A stretch of 64,000 bases of DNA from Tribonema minus (lineage: Eukaryota > Sar > Xanthophyceae > Tribonematales > Tribonemataceae). The notes beneath the pieces were generated by a model, which ran no database searches, was not told the DNA's origin, and saw nothing but the letters and a program-made list of their open reading frames with translations. Location of the stretch: assembly GCA_017506865.1 (NCBI GenBank), contig JAFCMP010000555.1, positions 434,001-498,000 of the forward strand, written 5' to 3'. Positions 58,301-64,000 of this stretch are shown here, one piece after another. Positions within the stretch are counted from its first letter, which is position 1. Every line of letters begins with the position of its first letter. The position numbers and the translations under genes are program-made.

Positions 58301-61300
58301 CGCATTCAACAGAAGAGATAGTCTCACCCGCACCATTACTGCGATGCACTCAGACGCAGCGACAATATGACCAAGGAATGTGTGACGCGAGGTGTGCGCG
58401 AGTCGGCACAGAGAGGCATTCATGACATGCGAGCGACCAGTGGGTTGACCAGGCGGAAGGCCTATACCGAAGGAGATGACATGGCCATCACTCCATTAAC
58501 GTCATTGGCGTACGGCTCTGCCGCCAAACCCAAACACTTACCCTAATCCTAACACCAACCCTAATCCTAACCCTATGTTGTGAGTTGCCATCGCCCGCGC
58601 GAAGCGAGTGTTCATATCATGTTACCACCTGTTCAGTGCGAGTACTCTTGCGCAAGGTTCCTGGTGCGGAACATTCCTCGCCTGCTGTGCAGCCGCTGCA
58701 CGTACACCGTCGCCAGTAGGTCTGAAGCCCACATCCGAACAGGAGCATGCTGTCGCCTTCCTCACCAAGAACTTTCCTCAGCATTTTCCTCACCTGTTCC
58801 GCGGCAAGCAGCCTGCACCATGACCCTAACCCTCACCCAAGCCGCCACACGCAAAGTGATTCATAGCAGATGTCTTTTATCAGATGTTTTTCAGGGAATT
58901 TAACGCCTGTTCGCCAGTAACTTGCTTCAGCATTTTCCTCACCTGTTCCGCGGCGAGGAGCCGGTACGCCTGCACCATGACGAGCGGGTTGGAGGCCTTC
59001 ATGGAGAAGACAAAGTTGTGGTAGTTGAGCCCCCTGCAGATTTCCGCAAACTCCACCGCGCTCTCCACCATGCCGCGCGGCGTGTCGCCGTAGTAGCTCA
59101 GCACGCGCGCCGACAGCGACCCTGTGCAGCAATTACGAGGCAGTTACAAGTCAGTTACAAAAGTTTACTGTCAAACTAGGCATCTTTGCAAACTCCACGG
59201 CGCTCTCCACCATGCCGGGCGGCGTGTCGCCGCAGCAGCTCAGCACGCGCGCCGATAGCGACCCTGCAAGCGAGGCAGTTACATGGCAGTTGCAGATCAG
59301 TTCATGGCAATAACAGGTCAGTTACAAAGTTCTAGGCAGATCTCCGCAAACTCGACTGCGCTCTCCACCATGCCGCGCGGCGTGTCGCCGTAGTAGCTCA
59401 GTACGCGCGCCGACATCGAGCCTGCGAGCGAGGCAGTTACATGGCAGTTACAGGTCAGTTACGAAGTTTCAGGCAGATCTCCGCAAAATCCACCGCGATG
59501 TCCCTCATGCCGCGCGGCGTATTGCCGTAGTAGCTCAGCACGCGCGCCAACAGCGAGCCTGCGGGCGAGGCAGTTACATGGAAGTTACAAACCAGTTCAT
59601 GGCAAGTCACCATGCCGCGCGGCGTGTCGCCGTAGTAGCTCAGCACGCGCGCCGACAGCGACCCTGCATTCGAGGCAGTTACATGGCAGTTGCAGAGCAC
59701 TTCATGGCAGTTACAGGTGAGTTGAAGTTTTATGGCAGATCTCCGCAAACTCCACCGCGCTCTCCACCATGCCGCGCGCCGTGTCACCGTAGTAGCTGAG
59801 CACGCGCGCCAACAGCAAGCCTGCGCGGCAATACGTAGCAGTTACAATCACTTGCAGAAGAGATCACATTGCCAGCCATGCCCAGAGCCATGCACTTTGT
59901 AATCAGGGGGGGGGGCGCAGCACCTCCGCCACTGCCAGTTTACCAATCCACTTTGATAGCTTAGAAGTGCACTCACCGTGGTTGGTGCCAATGCGCATGG
60001 CTGTCCGCATATGTCTTGACTTACAGAGACGATCAACCCTCATCTTGATAATTCCGCGAAGTGCGTACATACAGTGATGACGTGATCAAGTACTTCAACT
60101 TGAAGTATGCTGCAAGCGCTCACCGTGGTGGTGCCAAAGCGCATGGCCCTCCCCAGGCCCCTATATAGAAGTGTCATAGTGATAATCATTGCATTGAAAG
60201 TACATACCTCAATGACGCAAAGAAGTATTTGAAGTAGTGCTTTCTTTCAAGCATTTGGCTTATTTGCAAGTTATTGTTGCTGACAAAAGCGCTCACCGTG
60301 GTTGGTGCCGATACGCATGGCCCTCCCCAGGTCCCTGCACTTCACTACCAGGGGCTCCAGCACCGCCGCAATCTCAGGAATCTCCGCGTCATACTCCTCC
60401 TTGCTCTCATATACGTACCTGCACACAAATGACACGAGGCGAAGCTGGGAGTGAGCGCACCGCGCTTTCATTGATTACCAATCAGTTGTCGTGCAAGAGG
60501 AGGTTCGTGGTTTGCTGAAGAAAGCTGTCCCTCGTTTGTGGCGTGGCGTGCCGCCTGTACATCGCTGCACTGCTGGTTACCGCACACACGCAATCACGGG
60601 CGCGTGGTGGTGGGCCCGTCCGCAAGGCCGCGAGTATAAGCAAAGGCGTGAGCGCACCGAGGTTCTGGTACGCGGGATGCGATGAGCGTCATCATACTGC
60701 GAGATGCGCGCGCGCGGAAAGCGCTGCTGCGGTGCAGCCGTGAGTCGCGTATTTGAGGCAGCCTGATGAGTCCGCCTGGCGCTGCCACATGCTATGAAAA
60801 TGTGACCGCCGCGCCCACGTGCTGCGGTTGGGCCAGACTCACCCCGCAACGCGTGCACTTCAACTGCAACCTAGATGAAAGTTCAACTTCAACTGACAGT
60901 TTACAGGCCGCGCACGCGGCAACAGCATCACCATCGGCCATGCATCAATGCCGCTGAGCGCTGCCGCGACGGGCTCACAGAGGAGCGTCACTCACTCGCC
61001 AAACGGTCTTGCTCATGCGCTGTCATGTCGCAACAAGAGACTTGCAAAATGTCGCATCTTTGTTGCCAGTGTGCATAGACTCAGTTGAAGTTGGGGCCGT
61101 GTAGGAGCGTCACTCACTCGTCAAAGGTCTTGCGGCCGTCGGCAAAGTTGCCGGGGTTGATGCGGATCTTCTCGAATGCGTCCGCAACCAGCATGGCCAC
61201 CTGCGCCAGCGCGAACGGGGGGAACAAGGGGGGGGGGGGGGGGGGGGGGGGGATGGGTCAGAGTACGGCAGCGATGCTCAGCGACATGCCAAGCTTGCCG

Positions 61301-64000
61301 AGCAGCAGACGGTGAGATCGTACAGGCCATGATACAGGCAGGTTGGTATACATACATGTACGCATAGGTACAGCATGGCCACCTGTGTCGCACGCGCCAG
61401 CGAGAACGGGGGGGGAACACGGCGGGGTCAGAGTACGGCAGCAATGCTCAGCGACATGCCGTTAACAGAGTGTGCGTCTGCCACCAGCATGGCCACCTGT
61501 GCCGCGCCAAATGAGAGTGGGCAGGCGGGGACAGCGAACGTTGAGGTCATACAGGCAGGCATGCGTGCATAGGTACAGTATACAGTATGCAACCTGCGCC
61601 AAGTCAGCGAGAATGGGGGGAGCAAGAGTGTGTTGGGAGGGGGGGTGCACAGCGGCTTCGGAACAAGACAGGTGTAAAAGTGGTGGTGCGTGCTGCTGTC
61701 CAGCTGTTGAGGAAAGGATGCAGCTCCTACAGTTCATGCGCAGCGGTACACACGCTGGGGTTGAAGTGGATGTCCGCCACGATGGGCATGTAGCTCTTCT
61801 TGAACAAGCAAGAGGATACGACTTCTTCAAGAGCAACGCACCCTGGGGTTGAAGTGGATGTCCGCCACAATGGGGATGTCGTAGTTCTTCTTGAATAGCT
61901 GGTCGCGCACTTCCGCCGCTGCTTCCGCCTCCTTGTTGCCCTGCAAATAAGGAACATCGATCATGCAGTCAGGCCCGTGAGACGCGTTGCTTCCGGGACA
62001 GAGCACACGGCTTAGGGTGAGGGTTGGGGTTAGGTCTTGAGTGCACCGCCGGATGCCAGACACACGCACTGAGCCCAAAGCGGCTCATGACGTCTTCGAC
62101 TAGTAGTGTAGCGGCTACTTCGAAATGATTGCTGTATATGTCACAACAGTGTTGAGCGGTGCGGCATCTGAACCGTGATGCGTACAGGGTGTGCACATGC
62201 GTACATACCTCAACAGCGTCATCCACATCAGCAGTTTTCATCTAAAGTTGAGCGCTGACGCACCTGAACGGTGATGCGCACGAGATCCGCGCCGGCGTCC
62301 GCGCACCGCATGACCTGCAGCGGAGGTGGCAGCGGCAGCAGCAAACAGGGTCATCAGGCTTTTTTTGCGTCACACGCGGTAGGCGAGCGCGCGCAGCAAC
62401 ACCCTCCCCAGTGGCACTGAGGAGTTTCAGCTTGTGTACGCCAGTTGTAGAAAGTGGCGCATTTTGTACTGTGCTATCGTGGTGATGATTAGCAACAAGA
62501 CTCTGATAGCTGCGGCGGAAGAGAGCAAAGCGGTAATGGACTGTAACTGACACAGCCCGACGCAGCAGAGCCAATTGCGGCCAAACAGCTGACTGCAGCC
62601 GACTTAAAAAACAATCGAAGAGTATGAGTTCTTGCAAGGGCCACAAGTTCAACATCAACTGGTGGGGTCTACAGCATGGACACACTGCCACCATCGCTTA
62701 TAACAGGACCTTGAGTGCTGGTATCATACTAGGGATGACTAGCCAAGAAGCAAGGGCAGCATACAACGTGCAATGAGCTGCAAATGAGCGCCGTCGCTGC
62801 AGCCTTGCCAGCATGAATGGCGGGTCATCACTTATGGCGCTGCGCTACCGCAAGGCGCCAGCCCAGACACAATTTCAATGAGCGCCAATGGCAGCGTCTC
62901 TCAAGTAACCAGACCCTGACCCTATCCCTAACGGTATCCCCCTCCTAACCCTAAATAGAACAGCTACCAAGCGCTGGGCGCGCGGTCCTCAACGGTGCCG
63001 TGCGTGTAGCCATGAGAATTGTCGAGTCGGCCGTCGAGCGTTGTGCAAGCACACATGCGCCACCGACGCCCCGGGCACAGCTTGCAGCCTGACCATTGCG
63101 GCAGCATCATCAGAACACAACGGCCACGCTGCTGCTACATGCGAGGAGCGCATGTAGTCAGTATGTATGCGCGCTGTGGTCATTTCAGTCGCTGCGCGCT
63201 CGCGCCGTCAATCGTTGGAGTACCACAACATGCCGTGTGCGCAACGCGCCGCGGCGCGCTGCAACGAGCTGTACCCGCCCCTGCGCGACTGAAATGCCAA
63301 TGATTTGTTGCCGCGATACGCAACGCAACCGCACAAAAACCTTGACACTTTTTGACACTGCTACAAAACAAAGCTGAAAAGCGCTCAAGGCCGACCAGCT
63401 GCACAGCAACGAGATGCGACTGACTACGTGCCTGCCCCATCACTGCCGCCGCATTGCAGGCGTCCACAGCGGCCATTGGCTACAGCGCTGCGACGTACCG
63501 CACCCGCCCCTGCGCGACTGAAATACCAATGATTTGTTGCCGCGATACGCGACGCAACCGCATATGCACATACATACGCTCACGCGCGTGCGTGGCCATC
63601 CGCGGCATACGACGCGGCGGGGCGGCGGTTCTGCGAAGCACGCAACGCGATGCTGTGCGCTCGGCGCCCGCCACCGCGTGTACACGACCATCGCGCTGCT
63701 GCTGCGCCGTGCGGCAACGCACCGCGCTCCTCGCGAGTGCACCTACGTATCATAGTCAGCGCCCGTACATAAACAGCTCGGGGACAATGTTAGCTATGGG
63801 TCAAGCTACCTAGGGTTAGGCTAGCTAACCCTAACCTACCTGGTCGACCGTCGCCGCGACGTTGCGCGTGTCGGTCGTAGTCATGGTCTGCAGCGCAATC
63901 CTGTGCTCCGAGCCGATGGGCACCTTCCCCGCCCACACCGTGCGCGTGGGCCGACGCCGCGTTGCCGTTACGCTCTCGCAGTACTTTGTCATCTGGTCCA
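49396..64000 (-). CDS. ispG: 4-hydroxy-3-methylbut-2-enyl diphosphate synthase, plant-type (5' end outside window)
   Basis: Sixteen minus-strand exons: 64000-63840, 62314-62264, 61940-61842, 61200-61118, 60418-60297, 59121-58943, 57874-57770, 57021-56926, 56165-56064, 55322-55182, 54625-54536, 53637-53488, 52593-52372, 51708-51529, 50795-50664, 49542-49396. All phases agree, giving about 685 residues and a TGA stop. It converts MEcPP to HMBPP in the MEP pathway, normally in the plastid. Signatures: [94 protein letters not shown] (two Fe-S Cys) and [13 protein letters not shown] (third Cys). The segment from [12 protein letters not shown] to the CPSC exon is the extra A* domain of plant and some bacterial enzymes. 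The usual NGPGE reads NGVGE. The transit peptide would lie upstream of the window. Nearly all introns carry exon echoes. Confidence 0.97.
49715..50000 (-). repeat. exon echoes before ispG last exon
   Basis: A near-exact copy of the last exon's acceptor end lies at about 49715-49750 (CTCCTTGCCCACGTAGAGGT). A second, partial one lies at about 49965-50000. ACTTCAAGTGAAGT palindromes flank both. Confidence 0.85.
50480..50620 (-). repeat. two exon echoes after the GCIVNG exon of ispG
   Basis: Copies of the 3' end of exon 50664-50795 plus donor lie at about 50568-50620 (CTCACCTTGCCCGGCGGGCC) and 50480-50530. Both retain the GTCCGCCATC or GTCTGCATCT block. Confidence 0.88.
51275..51355 (-). repeat. 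exon echo after the CPSC exon of ispG
   Basis: A diverged copy of the 3' end of exon 51529-51708: GTCGAACAGCATGCGCCGGC parallels the real GTCAAACAGCGTGCGCCCGC. Confidence 0.8.
51811..52180 (-). repeat. exon echoes before the CPSC exon of ispG
   Basis: A ~95-bp copy (51811-51905) reproduces the first half of the exon so well that it still reads [20 protein letters not shown] before running into intron. A second, decayed copy lies at about 52118-52180. It could be mistaken for an alternative exon, but lacks the catalytic CPSC part. Confidence 0.92.
52640..53440 (-). repeat. two opposing echo arrays in one ispG intron (52594-53487)
   Basis: Two to three copies of the downstream exon's start (GCAGCCCGCGCCGAGCAT, GCCCTGCAGTTACA) lie at about 52640-52715, 52740-52770 and 52800-52870. 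Six copies of the upstream exon's end plus donor (GTGAGCACCACCCGCAGTAC and variants) lie at about 53400-53440, 53320-53375, 53190-53245, 53105-53160, 53015-53070 and 52926-52965. The intron is almost filled by the two arrays, which meet near 52900. Confidence 0.92.
53850..53922 (-). repeat. exon echo before ispG exon 53488-53637
   Basis: A ~70-bp copy of the exon start still reads [20 protein letters not shown] against the real [20 protein letters not shown], then diverges. Confidence 0.92.
54351..54385 (-). repeat. exon echo after ispG exon 54536-54625
   Basis: A short copy of the donor end: TACCTCCGGCAGCGCCGTGC against the real TACCTCCTGCAGCCGCCGCA region. Confidence 0.65.
54850..55100 (-). 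repeat. two exon echoes after ispG exon 55182-55322
   Basis: Copies of ~85 bp lie at about 55017-55100 and 54850-54930 (CAGCAGGTCCGGCTGCGCGA block), both ending in the word CAGCGCTGAGC. In the real exon the corresponding position reads CTTGAGCGTCAC, so the word was joined on during or after duplication. Confidence 0.9.
55398..55685 (-). repeat. three exon echoes before ispG exon 55182-55322
   Basis: Copies of the exon start (GCAGCACGCCCCTGATGTCC exact in all three) lie at about 55398-55445, 55520-55580 and 55635-55685, each with a CTGC acceptor end. Confidence 0.92.
56221..56320 (+). repeat. dispersed repeat family R1, copy 4
   Basis: The longest unit: GAATCAAAAGGTTGTAGAGC through GTGCCTTCCACCAATAACCG to CTGCTGCAGTCATTGG. 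It lies in an ispG intron, opposite to the gene. Confidence 0.75.
56440..56850 (-). repeat. exon echoes in ispG intron 56166-56925
   Basis: One copy of the downstream exon's start lies at about 56440-56497 (GTAAGCAGCCACATCCTCCA). Two copies of the upstream exon's end plus donor lie at about 56810-56850 and 56698-56745 (GGCACCTTCTGCTTGCCAAT exact in both). Confidence 0.9.
57095..57680 (-). repeat. two opposing echo arrays in ispG intron 57022-57769
   Basis: Downstream-exon starts lie at about 57095-57155 and 57245-57310 (GTCAGCGACACGCGGATGGT). Upstream-exon ends lie at about 57641-57680, 57508-57555 and 57397-57440 (GCAGCAGCGCGCCA and variants, followed by GCATAC-rich text that is itself repeated). 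Confidence 0.92.
57895..58345 (-). repeat. exon echoes before the WDYPLHLG exon of ispG
   Basis: Three progressively decayed copies of the exon start (real text GGGGGTAGTCCCACCCACGC) lie at about 57905-57930, 58130-58165 and 58315-58345. Confidence 0.75.
58545..58576. repeat. interstitial telomere-like tract
   Basis: Five CCCTAA-like units (CCCTAATCCTAACACC, CCCTAATCCTAACCCTA) lie inside the same intron. A further CCCTAACCCTCACCC lies at about 58823, beside an exon echo. Confidence 0.85.
58750..58825 (-). repeat. exon echo after ispG exon 58943-59121
   Basis: A copy of the exon end and donor: CAGCATTTTCCTCACCTGTT, CCGCGGCAAGCAGCC, CTGCACCATGA, matching the real junction at 58943. A shorter CACCAAGAACTTTCCTCA piece lies just before it. 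Confidence 0.9.
59180..60165 (-). repeat. largest double echo array, ispG intron 59122-60296
   Basis: Five copies of the downstream exon's start, including its acceptor side, lie at about 59180-59265, 59340-59425, 59480-59565, 59610-59665 and 59730-59825. Each keeps most of CTCCACCATGCCGCGCGGCG and the GTAGTAGCTCAGCACGCGCG block that encodes [11 protein letters not shown]. They are followed by the repeated intron words GGCAGTTACATGGCAGTTGC. Two copies of the upstream exon's end plus donor lie at about 59967-60010 and 60117-60165 (GTGCCAATGCGCATGG). Several are over 90% identical to the exon by eye. Confidence 0.93.
60982..61020 (-). repeat. exon echo after ispG exon 61118-61200
   Basis: AGGAGCGTCACTCACTCGCC and the following AAACGGTCTTGC copy the real donor junction at 61118 (AGGAGCGTCACTCACTCGTC). 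Confidence 0.9.
61228..61252 (-). repeat. poly(C) tract (sense strand) before ispG exon 61118-61200
   Basis: About 25 consecutive G on the + strand, i.e. C on the coding strand, lie about 30 bases upstream of the acceptor at 61200. Probable polypyrimidine tract. Confidence 0.85.
61371..61815 (-). repeat. opposing exon echoes in ispG intron 61201-61841
   Basis: Two copies of the downstream exon's start with acceptor (CAGCATGGCCACCTG) lie at about 61371-61420 and 61476-61520. One long copy of the upstream exon's end lies at about 61730-61815 (GGGGTTGAAGTGGATGTCCG, CCACGATGGGCATG). Confidence 0.9.
62919..62957. repeat. interstitial telomere-like tract
   Basis: Degenerate CCCTAA units (CCCTGACCCTATCCCTAACG, later CCTAACCCTAAA) lie in the intron between the first two ispG exons of the window. 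A second tract at about 62010-62036 and a third at 63810-63839, directly at the donor of the first visible exon, are similar. Confidence 0.8.
63267..63560. repeat. ~70-bp direct repeat, 222-bp period
   Basis: CCCGCCCCTGCGCGACTGAA and the following CCAATGATTTGTTGCCGCGA occur at about 63274 and 63501. They are not exon-derived as far as I can see, but have the same spacing as the LPMO2 echo units. Confidence 0.85.

Noticed and set aside
1-64000. tRNA, rRNA, retroelement or virus-derived genes
   Set aside because: I looked for tRNA B-box-like text, rRNA cores, reverse transcriptase and integrase motifs and saw none that I could support by eye. A covariance and profile search would be decisive.

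Overview
The window is nuclear DNA from a eukaryote, most likely a plastid-bearing protist alga. The genes are spliced, with GT-AG introns of roughly 0.3 to 2 kb. One gene encodes a plant-type, three-domain IspG of the plastid MEP isoprenoid pathway. Short TTAGGG/CCCTAA (vertebrate-type, not TTTAGGG) telomere-like tracts lie inside introns. Coding exons are strongly GC-rich. A haptophyte or similar secondary alga would fit, but the lineage is inference.

Layout. 1-2819 (+): last two exons of an unrecognised gene. 4167-9618 (+): secreted copper polysaccharide monooxygenase (LPMO1), five exons. 11424-14257 (-): small DoxX-like membrane protein, interdigitated with an unrecognised + strand gene (about 11669-14667). 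17330-23044 (-): LPMO2, a paralogue of LPMO1 with identical intron positions and phases, so the two LPMO genes converge on the interdigitated pair. 23045-27025: no confident gene, but a 478-bp tandem duplication. 27026-29473 (+): Smr-domain protein with a long low-complexity tail. 29474-34788: repeats and weak coding candidates. 34789-36671 (-): SET/MYND (SMYD-like) methyltransferase with two +1 frame shifts, and a decayed partial copy head-to-head at 37139-37397. 40065-46023 (-): complete seven-exon old-yellow-enzyme flavin oxidoreductase, 371 aa. 46.7-48.35 kb: large inverted repeat of decayed coding-like sequence. 49396-64000 (-): ispG, 16 exons, 5' end outside the window.

The most remarkable feature is the introns. 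Most of them carry one to seven degenerate, same-strand copies ('exon echoes') of the end of the neighbouring exon plus its splice site, spaced about 110-230 bp apart. Echoes of the upstream exon lie after the 5' splice site and echoes of the downstream exon lie before the 3' splice site; many introns hold both kinds. They occur in all spliced genes here except possibly the Smr gene, including at the same splice site in both LPMO paralogues. Telomere-like tracts, homopolymer C tracts and two iterated words (ACTTCAA and GCTGAGCACTG) are concentrated in the same introns and spacers. I read this as intron growth by repeated tandem duplication of exon/intron junctions; that mechanism is inference, but the repeats are seen directly.

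Functionally, the two LPMOs are probably secreted chitin- or glycan-active enzymes, IspG makes plastid isoprenoid precursors, and the OYE is an NAD(P)H-dependent ene-reductase. No operon-like logic links them.
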